Assembly (NCBI RefSeq): GCF_005402965.1 | Contig: NZ_BJCF01000002.1 | Span: forward strand, 62,001-126,000 | Source of the DNA: Dolichospermum planctonicum | Lineage (GTDB): Bacteria; Cyanobacteriota; Cyanobacteriia; Cyanobacteriales; Nostocaceae | Direction: 5' to 3' | Length of the DNA stretch: 64,000 bases | Part shown: piece by piece, positions 25,127 to 34,434 of the stretch | How the letters are laid out: every line of letters begins with the position of its first letter | Position numbering within the stretch: the stretch's first letter is position 1 | Program-made: the position numbers and the translations under genes | The notes under the pieces: generated by a model | What the model saw: the letters and a program-made list of their open reading frames with translations, nothing else | What the model was told of the DNA's origin: nothing | Database searches by the model: none

Positions 25127-27229
25127 TTATGGACAACGAGAATGTAGTCCACCTTTAGTACAAATTAGGGCTAATTGTTGAGGATCTAAATTTTTAGCTT
25201 TACTAAAATCTACTCCTTGAACTGAAGCATTTTGTGAACCAAGATCAGGAGTTTCTACAAATTTGTCTGACTCTTGTTTACCTGTAAACAGAATTGCACC
25301 TTGAAAATCCGCTCCGGCTACATTTGCTCCCCGTAAATCGGTACGACTTAAATCAGCATTTCGTAAATTGGCGTTTTCTAAGTTAGCTGATTGCAAACTA
25401 GCGCCAGTAAGTCGAGTAGTACTGAGGTTCGCATCACTAAGATTAGCATAATCTAAATAGGCTTCGGATAAATCTGCACCTTGCCAATCAGTTTTAGTTA
25501 AATTTGCATAAGCTAATTGTGTACCGACGGCAGAAACACGAACTAAATGAGCCGCATATAAATTTGCTTCTGTTAAATTTGCATCGCTTATATCTGCATT
25601 AGTTAAGCTGGCATTTTCTAAGAGTGCATTGCGTAAATCTGCACCTACTAACTGGGCGCTACTTAAATTAGCACCAAATAACCGGGTATAGGATAAGTTG
25701 GCTTTGTTAAGAGTAGCGCGACTTAAATCACTTTGATTCATCAAAATACGACTTAGATTGGCATCAGTAAAATTAGTTTGCTTTAACTGAGCGTTACTTA
25801 AATCTGCCATGGTATCATCGTAAGTATCCCAACGTCCATCTTCGCCTACACTACGGAAACGACTACCTTGGAAATTGCCTTGGTTGAGATTTGCAGATTT
25901 CAAGACAATTCCTGATAAATCAACGTTGTTTAGTACCAATTTGAATGACGAATTTCCCCCAGATCCTTGAGAACCTAATTGAGCATTGCTCAAGTCAATA
26001 TTGTTAATTTTGCCACCATAGATAGCTAGAATTTTGTTGATTACCTGCTGGGTGAGAATTAACTGATTTTGTCTAAATTCCCAGTTTGAACTTTTCCCCA
26101 TAGATTCTATTTCCCCAGCTAAAAACTGATTCACGCGCTTTAATTCTGGCATGGCTTTTAGCCCTGTATTAGTTAAAGCTTGTTGAATCGTATCCAGGGT
26201 TTGGGGGTCTGTTTCTTTTACCAGTAAATCAACTAGTAATTTTATGGATTGTGTGTCATTCATGCTACCCAATGCTAAAACGGTTTTTTGACGCTCTTCA
26301 TTGGTAACACCGTTGTTGGGATTAAGTGCTTTAATGAGTTCAACAAACTTTTGGCTATTAGTTTGTTCGCTTCTGCGTTGGCTTTCTTGGGTTTGGATAT
26401 AGATTTGTGTACCTATTAAAGTTGATAATACAGCAATCATACTAGTCAGCCCCACCAAAAACAGGCTGAAATTAGAATTGCTTCTCTGGGAAAGGCTGGA
26501 AATAGATTGTTGACTGGAGAAACTATCTACATTATCTTCATGTATTTTTGATTCTTCACCAGACTGACTGAAAGTGCTTTTAGCGTCTATTGTATAAGTC
26601 CGAGCTAATTGGTCATGAAAGGATCGGTGATGCTTTTGTCCAGGCCAACCCTTTGCCTCTGCCAGGATAATTAACATAGTTAAAGATGTAAACAGAGATA
26701 AGTTGGGAAAAATAAAGCTGTAGCGCCAGAGCAGATAAGCTGCGGAAACTGGTACAGTCCAGCGCCCTAATCCTTCTCTGACTACTATTGCACTTAATCC
26801 GGGGGCTGCTCCTTCTGCATTAACCACCCGCACACCAAACCAACGCTTGGGAATGGTACTACCGGTTTGAGCTAATAAATACAATTGCCACCAGGAAAAG
26901 GTGGTGGGTAATAATACAGCTAGAGTCCACAGGATATTAGTCGGCCAGGCTACATTACGAATACCATAATTTACGGGTAATGCTAGAGGTCTAGCGATCG
27001 CTTTTTCTGTGACTACTAGGATCGGATTGAGGGGGACTCGCTGGATATCACTACGGGAATCTATATATGCACCCAAAGCATAAGGAACTAACCCACTGGC
27101 AATAAAGAGGGTTATTTCCACCGTCCAAGCCGCAAAACGCCTAGCTGTTAGTGATGTAATATTGACTTTTTTCGGTTCTTCTGGGTGGCTAGATTGATTA
27201 CTGCTTCTCCCCATAATTGGATTCGCCAT
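25127..27229 (-). CDS. RDD-domain and pentapeptide-repeat membrane fusion protein
   Basis: 700 residues. Residues 25-215 form an RDD-type membrane domain with four hydrophobic segments (RRFAAWTVEI, then GSTIPKRWFGVRVVNAEG typical of RDD). A linker and one more transmembrane helix (residues 255-275, FSLFLVGLTSMIAVLSTLIG) follow, then an alpha-helical part with HEAT-like repeats (300-400). The last 280 residues are pentapeptide repeats (LSNAQLKQTNFTDANL and on), ending GGLHSRCP. No enzymatic domain is visible. It is preceded, on the same strand, by a 110-residue membrane protein (61-base gap), so the two probably form one unit. Function unknown. Confidence 0.88.
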   Translation of the reverse strand: MANPIMGRSSNQSSHPEEPKKVNITSLTARRFAAWTVEITLFIASGLVPYALGAYIDSRSDIQRVPLNPILVVTEKAIARPLALPVNYGIRNVAWPTNILWTLAVLLPTTFSWWQLYLLAQTGSTIPKRWFGVRVVNAEGAAPGLSAIVVREGLGRWTVPVSAAYLLWRYSFIFPNLSLFTSLTMLIILAEAKGWPGQKHHRSFHDQLARTYTIDAKSTFSQSGEESKIHEDNVDSFSSQQSISSLSQRSNSNFSLFLVGLTSMIAVLSTLIGTQIYIQTQESQRRSEQTNSQKFVELIKALNPNNGVTNEERQKTVLALGSMNDTQSIKLLVDLLVKETDPQTLDTIQQALTNTGLKAMPELKRVNQFLAGEIESMGKSSNWEFRQNQLILTQQVINKILAIYGGKINNIDLSNAQLGSQGSGGNSSFKLVLNNVDLSGIVLKSANLNQGNFQGSRFRSVGEDGRWDTYDDTMADLSNAQLKQTNFTDANLSRILMNQSDLSRATLNKANLSYTRLFGANLSSAQLVGADLRNALLENASLTNADISDANLTEANLYAAHLVRVSAVGTQLAYANLTKTDWQGADLSEAYLDYANLSDANLSTTRLTGASLQSANLENANLRNADLSRTDLRGANVAGADFQGAILFTGKQESDKFVETPDLGSQNASVQGVDFSKAKNLDPQQLALICTKGGLHSRCP

Positions 27230-27290
27230 TGGATAATTACCTATTAGTTTATTTTATACCAGTGTCAGAGTGATGAAAATAGGCTATTGC

Positions 27291-27623
27291 TTATTTCCCT
27301 TTTTTGTCAGCAACAAAAAATTTGTATCCAAGATACACTAACCCCGCCAAAACTGCCAAACTAATTACAGAAGCGACTAAAGCAAATACTGTTTGCAGTA
27401 TCCAAACAGTTAAAAGCATGACTATACCTGTAACTACCAGCTTTTTAATTGTTGATAAACTATTAAACCAAATTCTGCATCTTTCTAAATATAAGTTCCA
27501 TTTAAAGAAACTTGTGATAGGTGTCTGTGCCTTTGGTCCTTGGGTATTAACTCCAGTGGACTTGATTTCTGCTTCTAGATTTTGCAGACGACGCTGTAAG
27601 TCTTCTTCTGGTTGAGAGTTCAT
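27291..27623 (-). CDS. Small membrane protein with N-terminal coil
   Basis: 110 residues: a charged, probably coiled N-terminus (EEDLQRRLQNLEAEIKS) and a C-terminal hydrophobic stretch of about 45 residues (VVTGIVMLLTVWILQTVFAL and VASVISLAVLAGLVYLGYKFF) that makes two transmembrane helices, ending in a basic tail. The family is not recognised. It is probably the first gene of the unit with the RDD-pentapeptide protein; starts at ATG. Confidence 0.65.
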   Translation of the reverse strand: MNSQPEEDLQRRLQNLEAEIKSTGVNTQGPKAQTPITSFFKWNLYLERCRIWFNSLSTIKKLVVTGIVMLLTVWILQTVFALVASVISLAVLAGLVYLGYKFFVADKKGK

Positions 27624-28134
27624 ATCACAGGGAGTGGGTAATAGGGTGGAAATTTAGGCGACTATCTAGGTTTAATGATAATTGTATGTTCTCGTCCAAC
27701 TGATAACCGCTATATTGATTATCACTAATACAATTTAACGTCCAATGATGTTTTACTGAAAAAAGAAATATTCAGAAATTATGATTGGTACTTGGTTGCA
27801 TTTATTTTGGATCATTTTAGTCGGCCAGATGCCCAGAATACAAGCCTTGACTAAATTGGGAAAATAAAATTTACCTGGGTAACAACTGGGAACATTGACT
27901 TTCATGGGAACTTAGGCAGATTTTTCTCCTTTTGACCAGTAAGTTCAGGATGTTTTAATTTTTTCCTATAGTAATTCTATTGAATTTGTCACTATCTGCA
28001 TAACTACACTTATTTGCGTAGTTGCATAACAGTAATTACCTTTTTACTCATTAGACATCTCCTATTAGTGAGAGAATAAAAACTGGAAATCATCCCTGCT
28101 TTGTGTTGCTGACAAACCAAAGGAATCTTAAAAA
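27624..28134. other. Intergenic region before the PsbP-like gene
   Basis: About 510 AT-rich bases between divergent genes. No repeat, tRNA or clear transcription-factor site found. It must carry both promoters. A 28-codon frame at 27781 has no supporting features. Confidence 0.4.
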
Positions 28135-28680
28135 ATGTGCAAAAGAGTTACTTTAATTTTATTATTGCTGTTGAGCTTCAGCATAATTAATCCCAGTTTA
28201 GCTGAAGCTGCTGGACTTAAAAGCTTTGTAGATAGTGCTGATGGTTATCAGTTTAATTATCCTAATGGTTGGTTACAAGTGAAGGTTGCTGATGGACCTG
28301 ATGTGGTATTTCACGATTTAATTGAAGTATCAGAAAATGTCTCTGTTATTATTAGTCCCGTTCCTGCTGGTAAAACTTTGTCAGAACTAGGAACACCTTC
28401 AGAAGTCGGTTATAAGTTGGGAAAAGCGGCTCTTGCTCCTGTTGATTCTGGCCGTACTGCTGAATTAATTAACGCGGCGCAAAGGGAAGTAGATGGTAAA
28501 ATCTACTACTTTCTAGAATATGAAGTTAAACTTCCTAATGGACAAAAAAGACACAATATCTCTAGTGTGGCTGTAAGTCGTAGTAAGCTTTTTACCTTTA
28601 ATGCGTCAGTACCCCAGAAACGCTGGAAAAAAATACAACGCATGATTGATGAAGTTGTCAGTTCTTTTACTGTGTATTAA
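28135..28680 (+). CDS. PsbP-like (CyanoP) thylakoid lumen protein
   Basis: 181 residues with an N-terminal signal peptide ending SLAEA near residue 25, exporting the protein to the thylakoid lumen. The mature part has the PsbP fold signatures: [35 protein letters not shown] and the final VVSSFTVY. Unlike the Synechocystis protein that I recall as a lipoprotein, there is no lipobox cysteine here. The function is a peripheral assembly or stabilising factor of photosystem II. ATG start. It is followed 73 bases later by the maf gene. Confidence 0.87.
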   Translation: MCKRVTLILLLLLSFSIINPSLAEAAGLKSFVDSADGYQFNYPNGWLQVKVADGPDVVFHDLIEVSENVSVIISPVPAGKTLSELGTPSEVGYKLGKAALAPVDSGRTAELINAAQREVDGKIYYFLEYEVKLPNGQKRHNISSVAVSRSKLFTFNASVPQKRWKKIQRMIDEVVSSFTVY

Positions 28681-28753
28681 TTGTGTATTGATAATTAAAA
28701 ATGGGGACGGGAATAGGGTAAATTACCAATTACTAATGATCAAGACTCAAGAC

Positions 28754-29347
28754 ATGAAAATTCCGCAATTTGTCCTTGCTTCTGCTTCCGTTGCGCGTCG
28801 TCGTTTACTACAAACTGTCGGTATTGACCCAATAATTTGCCCTAGTGATTTTGATGAGTCGCAAATACAACTCAATGAACCCGGGGAATTGGTACAAACT
28901 TTGGCCCAGTCTAAAGCGGAAACTGTAGTTTCCCAATTTCCATCAGCTTTGGTCATGGGTTGTGATTCAGTTTTGGCAATTAATGGTAAAATCCATGGTA
29001 AACCAGCAGATGATCAAGAAGCGATCGCTCGTTGGCAAGTAATGCAAGGTAATTTTGGCGACTTGTATACAGGCCATGTTTTGATTGACACTGCACAAAA
29101 TCGGCATCTTGTCAACTGTCAAGTTACTAGGGTGTATTTTGCTAAAATGAGCGATCGCGCGATTCAAGCCTATGTAAAAACAGGTGAACCCCTCAAATGC
29201 GCTGGAGCATTTGCTTTAGAAGGGTACGGGAGTTTATTTGTGGAAAAAATCGAGGGTTGTCATAGTAACGTCATTGGTTTAAGTTTACCTCTATTACGGG
29301 AAATGATCGGAGAATTAGGATATGAAGTGACAGATTTTTGGGGATAG
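28754..29347 (+). CDS. Maf family nucleotide pyrophosphatase
   Basis: 197 residues. The start ATG at 28754 gives the conserved opening [16 protein letters not shown] (FVLASxSxRRxxLL). Further motifs are [16 protein letters not shown] and [17 protein letters not shown], typical of Maf. Maf proteins hydrolyse non-canonical nucleoside triphosphates and are linked to septum inhibition. Upstream in-frame starts (28736 and earlier) only add an unconserved peptide that overlaps the PsbP-like gene. This is a housekeeping gene; no operon neighbours are obvious. Confidence 0.92.
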   Translation: MKIPQFVLASASVARRRLLQTVGIDPIICPSDFDESQIQLNEPGELVQTLAQSKAETVVSQFPSALVMGCDSVLAINGKIHGKPADDQEAIARWQVMQGNFGDLYTGHVLIDTAQNRHLVNCQVTRVYFAKMSDRAIQAYVKTGEPLKCAGAFALEGYGSLFVEKIEGCHSNVIGLSLPLLREMIGELGYEVTDFWG

Positions 29348-29439
29348 TTAGGTAATTATTATTCCCAATTTTTCTCAGAGAAAATGTTAGAAAATAGAGA
29401 CTACTATCTGAATATGAAATTAGTTTCCGAAAACAAACC

Positions 29440-29730
29440 ATGAGACGAGATGAGGTAATAGCAACTTTAGCAGCACATCGAGAAAAGTTGCAGGAATTGG
29501 GAGTAAAATCCCTTAATTTGTTTGGTTCAGTAGCGCGGGATGAAGCTCTTTTAGATAGCGATATAGACTTTTTAGTGGAGTTTAATCGTCCGGGTGGGTT
29601 GTTTCAACTTTTGCGAGTGCAGTATTATTTAGAAGATATTCTGGGATGTCCTGTAGATTTGGGAACTCAGGATGCTTTGAGAGAACATTTGCGAAAACCT
29701 GTATTCAAGGATATCATTCGTGCCTTTTAG
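29440..29730 (+). CDS. mntA: MntA-type minimal nucleotidyltransferase (antitoxin)
   Basis: 96 residues. The minimal nucleotidyltransferase signature FGSVARDEALLDSDIDFLVEF contains the GS and DxD metal-binding residues. Such proteins, paired with HepT, act as antitoxin by adding AMP to the toxin (type VII system), as shown in Aphanizomenon and Shewanella work. The start codon is ATG. It overlaps the HepT-type gene by eleven bases, so translation is coupled. Confidence 0.9.
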   Translation: MRRDEVIATLAAHREKLQELGVKSLNLFGSVARDEALLDSDIDFLVEFNRPGGLFQLLRVQYYLEDILGCPVDLGTQDALREHLRKPVFKDIIRAF

Positions 29731-30073
29731 AGATTGGCGGCTTCGCGTTCAAGATATTGTCTTATCTATCAATGAAATTGAACAAAGGACAAGGGATATA
29801 ACCTTTGAAGAATTTGCAAAAAATCAAACGATTGTCAAAGCTGTTCTCTATGATTTTATCGTGATTGGAGAGGCTACTAGAAATGTACCGAACGATATTC
29901 AGTTAAGCTATCCTCTTATACCTTGGCGTTTGATGGGAGGAATGCGAAATGTGGTAACTCACGAATATTTTCAAGTTGATTTGAGTAGGATTTGGGAAAC
30001 TATTCAAAATGATTTATCCCCATTATTACCACAATTACAAGAAATACTGGAGAGAGAAATATCAGAAGAATAG
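29720..30073 (+). CDS. hepT: HepT-type HEPN ribonuclease (toxin)
   Basis: 117 residues, DUF86/HepT family. The HEPN active-site motif R-x4-H-x-Y is present as RNVVTHEY near residues 74-81, and the helix DWRLRVQDIVLSINEIE at the start is typical. HepT cleaves RNA (tRNA in described cases) unless modified by its MntA partner. Eleven-base overlap with mntA. The gene has an intact frame, and the pair sits between maf and pcyA with no sign of mobile-element flanks. Confidence 0.9.
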   Translation: MPFRDWRLRVQDIVLSINEIEQRTRDITFEEFAKNQTIVKAVLYDFIVIGEATRNVPNDIQLSYPLIPWRLMGGMRNVVTHEYFQVDLSRIWETIQNDLSPLLPQLQEILEREISEE

Positions 30074-30128
30074 TTGATCTGGTGCAGATAGTTGTAAACT
30101 AACAAATAAATTGTATTTCCTAAATAAT

Positions 30129-30857
30129 ATGTCCTTTACTCCTTCCTTGCGCGAACAACAACATCCCCTAATTCGTCAACTAGCTGATTGTATTGAAGCA
30201 GTTTGGCATCAACACCTAGACTTATCACCATACCATTTACCTGCGGAGTTGGGATATGTGGAAGGTAGACTAGAGGGAGAAAAATTGATTATTGAAAATC
30301 GTTGTTATCAAACTTCCCAGTTTCGCAAAATGCACTTAGAACTAGCAAGGGTGGGGAATATGTTAGATATTCTTCATTGTGTGATGTTTCCCCGTCCAGA
30401 ATATGATATACCCATGTTTGGCTGTGATTTAGTTGGAGGTAGAGGTCAAATTAGTGCCGCTATTGCTGATCTTTCTCCTGTAAATTTAGATCGGATTTTA
30501 CCAGATGGTTATAATTCTCAACTGAGGGAATTAACTAAACCCAACTTTTCTCAACCTCGTGAATTACCAGAATGGGGAAATATATTTTCTGATTTTTGTC
30601 TGTTTATTCGTCCTACTTCTTCCGCAGAAGAAATAAGTTTTTTATCTCAAGTCAAGTCATTTCTAGAAATACATTGTACACAAGCAATTGCATCTAGTCC
30701 AGTGGCACCAGAAAAAGTAGCTCAAATTATTGCTGGACAACATAACTACTGTACAAAACAACAACAAAATGATAAAACCCGGAGAGTTCTAGAAAAAGCT
30801 TTTGGTACAGAATGGGCAGAAAATTATATGACTACAGTTTTATTTGACTTACCGTAA
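30129..30857 (+). CDS. pcyA: Phycocyanobilin:ferredoxin oxidoreductase
   Basis: About 242 residues. [21 protein letters not shown] is the active-site region of PcyA, with the conserved His and the catalytic Asp in GCDLV. PcyA makes phycocyanobilin from biliverdin with ferredoxin electrons, for phycobilisomes and phytochromes. The ATG at 30129 is preferred to a TTG six codons upstream. The gene appears monocistronic. Confidence 0.95.
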   Translation: MSFTPSLREQQHPLIRQLADCIEAVWHQHLDLSPYHLPAELGYVEGRLEGEKLIIENRCYQTSQFRKMHLELARVGNMLDILHCVMFPRPEYDIPMFGCDLVGGRGQISAAIADLSPVNLDRILPDGYNSQLRELTKPNFSQPRELPEWGNIFSDFCLFIRPTSSAEEISFLSQVKSFLEIHCTQAIASSPVAPEKVAQIIAGQHNYCTKQQQNDKTRRVLEKAFGTEWAENYMTTVLFDLP

Positions 30858-30878
30858 GCATTCAGCGGTAAATATTAA

Positions 30879-31009
30879 GTAGTGTGTGTTACGGTTATAG
30901 AATATTTAGGAGTTTGAGATATTAATAATTAGATATTAATAATTAGCCGTAATGCACCGATATATATCAATACATAAACTGCATTAAGCTGGCACTAACA
31001 CACCCTACT
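30879..31009. repeat. Inverted-repeat element with GTAGGGTGTGTTA-like ends
   Basis: GTAGTGTGTGTTACG at the left and CTAACACACCCTAC at the right are imperfect inverted repeats (12 of 14) about 130 bases apart. The right end resembles a dispersed GTAGGGTGCGTTA-type repeat also seen near 19314. Confidence 0.55.
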
Positions 31010-31099
31010 ATTTAAGATTACTATTTAAGATTACTTTATAAATTTATAAATCATCTCTGATAGCCAAATACTTGCCATTATTACTCTATTACTCTAACT

Positions 31100-31141
31100 G
31101 TAAGTTGTGTTACGTTTTCTCTCAATCAATAAATGTAGAAT
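31100..31141 (+). promoter_or_regulatory. NtcA-activated promoter upstream of devBCA
   Basis: GTAAGTTGTGTTAC (31100-31113) is a perfect GTA-N8-TAC box. It is followed by exactly 22 bases and TAGAAT (31136-31141), a TAN3T -10 box. This is the textbook class II NtcA promoter. Transcription should start near 31148, more than 500 bases upstream of devB. NtcA dependence of devBCA is known from Anabaena; the site here is read directly. Confidence 0.85.
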
Positions 31142-31656
31142 TTACATGAAGTGATCACCACTGATACTTCTCGGACGGGAAACTAAAGTTAATCAGCCAA
31201 ATTTCTAGTTATCTAATTTAAGCCGATAACTAGTGATTATTAATTGGTAAAATTATCATCTATTTCCTGTGCTGTTAGATTTTTTATGTGTTTTGTAGAT
31301 ATTAAATCTTCTTGACGTTCTCACATAAAAGTAAGGGATTAAACAGATGTTTTAAAAAGTGCTAGTCATCTTAAAAAGACTTGCAAATTCTCCTCAATTA
31401 ACTCTAAAAATCAAAGTTTTAAACTTTAATTTATTAATTGAATAAATTAAGGTCAAAGTTGATAGAGATTAAGATGATCATCATGTAGTTTATCCAAAGT
31501 CAATCATACCAATTAAACAATGGTTGTCAAAATCAAGCCATAAAAATGTGGATTTTCCATAGTCACTAAGTTAATCCATAAAGTGACTAATTCCCCTATA
31601 GCTAAGTTAATTTTTTTAGTTTCATCACCACAATTCGGATCAATAGGTAACATATC

Positions 31657-33066
31657 ATGTCAACGGTGGATGAAAAATCGAAATTTAAGGTTGAACAACC
31701 TAAAGTTTGGTTAAGTGTTGCTGTAGCCTTACCAGTAGCATTAGCTGCCGGTTTACTAGCTACAACCAGAATGGAACAATTGAAAAAACTGACTTCTGCT
31801 GTATCTGTAGCACCAATTCCGAATACTATTAGCGCCATAGGACGTTTAGAACCAAAAGGAGAAATTATTAAACTCTCCGCTCCTGCAGGTTTATCAGGTA
31901 ATTCACGAGTCCAACAACTTCTAGTTAAAGAAGGACAACGAGTACAACAAGGGCAGGTTGTGGCTATTTTAGATAACCGCGATACCAGTATGGCCGTAGT
32001 CGAAGAAGCCAAAGCCAAAATGCAAGAATCCCGCGCGAATTTAGCCCAGGTGCGTGCGGGTTCTCCTAAGGACGTTCAAGCCCAAAAATTCATTATTGCC
32101 CGATTACAAGCCCAATTGGCCGGGGAAAAGGAAGCTCAACAAGCCATGATTAGCAGAATTGCGGCTCAGTTAAGTGGTGAGAAAATTGCCCAAGAAGCCA
32201 CAGTTACCCGTTTAGAGGCCGAACTATTGGGACAAAGGGAGTCTTTAAAAGCTACAGTTGAGCGCGTTAGAGCAGAACAACGCAATGCTCAAGTAGATTC
32301 TGGACGTTATGAATTTTTATACAAACAAGGTGCTATTTCTCAGCAAGAACGAGATAGAAGACAGTTAAATGCAGTGACAACTAATCAACAATTAATTGAA
32401 AGTCAAGCTAGTTTAAAACGGGCAATAGCTACTATAAAACAACAAATTTCTGAAGCTAGAGCTAATCAGGTAAAAACTCTAAATACTTTACAACAGCAGT
32501 TAATTGAAGCTACCGCTAACCGCAATAAAACTATAGCCACTTTGCAAAAACAAATAGACGAAGAAAGAGAAAAATTAAATCGTCTATTAGTAGTTAGTCC
32601 ACTAAATGTTCAAGTAGCTCAAGCTCAAGTTACTAATGCAATTGCCTTAATGAGAAAAGCTCAAGCAGAACTTCGGCAAAGTTATGTTAAAGCTCCTAGT
32701 TCCGGTGAAATATTAAAAATTCATACTAAATCAGGGGAAATGATGGGTGTAAATGGGATTGCGGAAATTGGACAAACCGATCAAATGTTTGTAGTCGCAG
32801 AAGTTCCTGAAGATAGTATTAGTAAAATCCGTTTAGGTCAAACTGCTACTATTTCCAGTGATAATGGCACATTTAATGGTCAATTAAAGGGTAAAGTTAC
32901 GGAAATTGGTAGAAAAATTGGCAAGAAAGATGTTCTCAATAACGACCCGGCAGCAGATATTGATGCTAGAGTTGTAGAAGTAAAAATTGCTTTATCTCCA
33001 GAGTTTAATAAGCAAGTTTCTGGTTTAACTAATGCTAAAGTTACGGTAGAAATTAATGCTAATTAA
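31657..33066 (+). CDS. devB: DevB-like membrane-fusion (periplasmic adaptor) protein
   Basis: 469 residues. One transmembrane helix (about residues 18-38) anchors the protein. The periplasmic part has a biotinyl-lipoyl-like strand region (ISAIGRLEPKGEIIKLSAP, LVKEGQRVQQGQVVAILDN), a long coiled coil from about residue 110 to 320, and a returning barrel domain (GEMMGVNGIAEIGQTDQMFVVAEV). This is the HlyD/DevB adaptor layout. With DevC and DevA it forms the exporter that puts heterocyst glycolipids outside the cell. Cyanobacteria have several devBCA-like sets; the NtcA promoter supports the heterocyst type but does not exclude a paralogue. ATG start; the promoter lies 0.5 kb upstream. Confidence 0.85.
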   Translation: MSTVDEKSKFKVEQPKVWLSVAVALPVALAAGLLATTRMEQLKKLTSAVSVAPIPNTISAIGRLEPKGEIIKLSAPAGLSGNSRVQQLLVKEGQRVQQGQVVAILDNRDTSMAVVEEAKAKMQESRANLAQVRAGSPKDVQAQKFIIARLQAQLAGEKEAQQAMISRIAAQLSGEKIAQEATVTRLEAELLGQRESLKATVERVRAEQRNAQVDSGRYEFLYKQGAISQQERDRRQLNAVTTNQQLIESQASLKRAIATIKQQISEARANQVKTLNTLQQQLIEATANRNKTIATLQKQIDEEREKLNRLLVVSPLNVQVAQAQVTNAIALMRKAQAELRQSYVKAPSSGEILKIHTKSGEMMGVNGIAEIGQTDQMFVVAEVPEDSISKIRLGQTATISSDNGTFNGQLKGKVTEIGRKIGKKDVLNNDPAADIDARVVEVKIALSPEFNKQVSGLTNAKVTVEINAN

Positions 33067-33140
33067 CTTCCTATTTCTCTGAAAAATATTCAGGTTAAAC
33101 TACTTAATTAATTGTTTCCAAAATCAAAAAAAGCTAAAAA

Positions 33141-34295
33141 ATGGCAGTGAAAATACCTTTATCTTGGCTACAACTGACAAGAGAAAAAACTCGCCTAGCG
33201 GTAGCTTTGTCAGGTATTGCGTTTGCTGATATTTTAATGTTCATGCAATTGGGTTTTCGGGATGCACTCTATTATAGTAACGTCAGAATGCACAGCAGTT
33301 TAGCAGGTGATGTGATTTTAATTAATAATCAATCTAATGCTGTTTTATCAATGAAAAGTTTTTCCCAAAGAACTTTATATAAGGCGTTAGATTTACCCAC
33401 AGTTCAATCAGTACATCCCATATATTTAGACTATACAAGCTGGAGAAATCCCGTTACAGGTCGCCCTCGCAGTATTTTGATTTTCGGCATAAATCCAGAG
33501 GTTAATTTGTTTAATTTACCCGGAGTAAATGAAAACTTAAATAAACTTAAACTTCCTGATGTGGTTTTATATGATCGTTCTTCTCGGGTAGAATATGGTC
33601 CGATTACTGATAGTTTTAATCAGGGAAAAATTGTCACTGCTGAAGTAAGAAGACGACAAGTTAAGGTGGGTGGATTATTTACTTTAGGAGCATCTTTTGG
33701 TGCAGATGGTAATTTAATTACTAGCGATCTTAACTTTTTGCGAATTTTTAATAATCGTCAACGGGGACTAATTGATATTGGGGTAATTAAGTTAAAACCT
33801 GGCGCAGATCCTAATCAAGTGGCTCAATATTTGCGAAGTTATTTACCTACAGGTATTAATGTTCTAACTAAGGAGGAATTTGTTGAATTTGAAAGAAATT
33901 ATTGGGCAAGTAGTACGGCTATTGGTTTTATTTTTACATTAGGGACAATTATGGGTTTTATTGTGGGAACTGTCATTGTTTATCAAATTTTGTATACAGA
34001 AGTAACAGATCATTTATCTGAATATGCTACTCTCAAGGCCATAGGTTACACTCAAAATTATTTATTAACGGTGATCCTTCAAGAAGCTTTTTTATTAGCT
34101 GTTGTCGGTTATTTACCCGGATTTGCCTGCGCTCTTGTTTTGTACAATGTTGCTAGAGACGCTACTCTTTTACCCATATTCATGAGTTATAATCGCGCTA
34201 TTATGGTAATCATGTTAACTATTTTAATGTGCTTTATTTCGGGAATGATTGCTATTCGTAAATTGGGTTCTGCGGACCCAGCAGATATTTTTTAA
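33141..34295 (+). CDS. devC: DevC-like ABC transporter permease
   Basis: 384 residues, MacB/FtsX type: an N-terminal transmembrane helix (IAFADILMFMQLGFRDALYY), a large periplasmic domain (about 45-240) and three helices at the C-terminus ending DPADIF. The family pairs with an adaptor and an ATPase to push substrates out of the periplasmic side. It follows devB by 74 bases and precedes devA by 139 bases, all on the plus strand. The hairpin repeat near 34346-34373 lies in the devC-devA gap and might lower devA expression. Confidence 0.87.
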   Translation: MAVKIPLSWLQLTREKTRLAVALSGIAFADILMFMQLGFRDALYYSNVRMHSSLAGDVILINNQSNAVLSMKSFSQRTLYKALDLPTVQSVHPIYLDYTSWRNPVTGRPRSILIFGINPEVNLFNLPGVNENLNKLKLPDVVLYDRSSRVEYGPITDSFNQGKIVTAEVRRRQVKVGGLFTLGASFGADGNLITSDLNFLRIFNNRQRGLIDIGVIKLKPGADPNQVAQYLRSYLPTGINVLTKEEFVEFERNYWASSTAIGFIFTLGTIMGFIVGTVIVYQILYTEVTDHLSEYATLKAIGYTQNYLLTVILQEAFLLAVVGYLPGFACALVLYNVARDATLLPIFMSYNRAIMVIMLTILMCFISGMIAIRKLGSADPADIF

Positions 34296-34345
34296 TAGGT
34301 AATACATAATAGGTATTTAACTTACATATTACCTAAAATTAAAAC

Positions 34346-34373
34346 TCTTGTGGGGTGGTTATCTTAACCGCCC
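34346..34373. repeat. Dispersed hairpin repeat, copy 3 (variant)
   Basis: CTTGTGGGGTGGTTATCTT and AACCGCCC form a stem-loop inside the devC-devA spacer. It belongs to the same family as 17253 and 20680 but has a different stem sequence with compensating changes, which suggests the fold is maintained. Confidence 0.65.
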
Positions 34374-34434
34374 TGGTTATGCTTAAAGGTTTATCAGCCC
34401 TGATTATTCCATCTTTCTTCTCAACTTTTCTATT

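Larger units (their letters stand above)
30858..31656. other. Long leader region upstream of devBCA
   Basis: About 800 bases with no coding sequence. It contains an inverted-repeat element (30879-31009), then an NtcA-type promoter (31100-31141), which leaves a predicted 5' leader of about 500 bases before the first devB codon. The remaining sequence is AT-rich, with a short tandem TATTTAAGATTAC duplication near 31009-31034. Confidence 0.6.

Noticed and set aside
27781-27867. 28-codon frame with a hydrophobic N-terminus in the PsbP-like upstream region
   Set aside because: Too short, no ribosome site and no recognised small photosystem protein.
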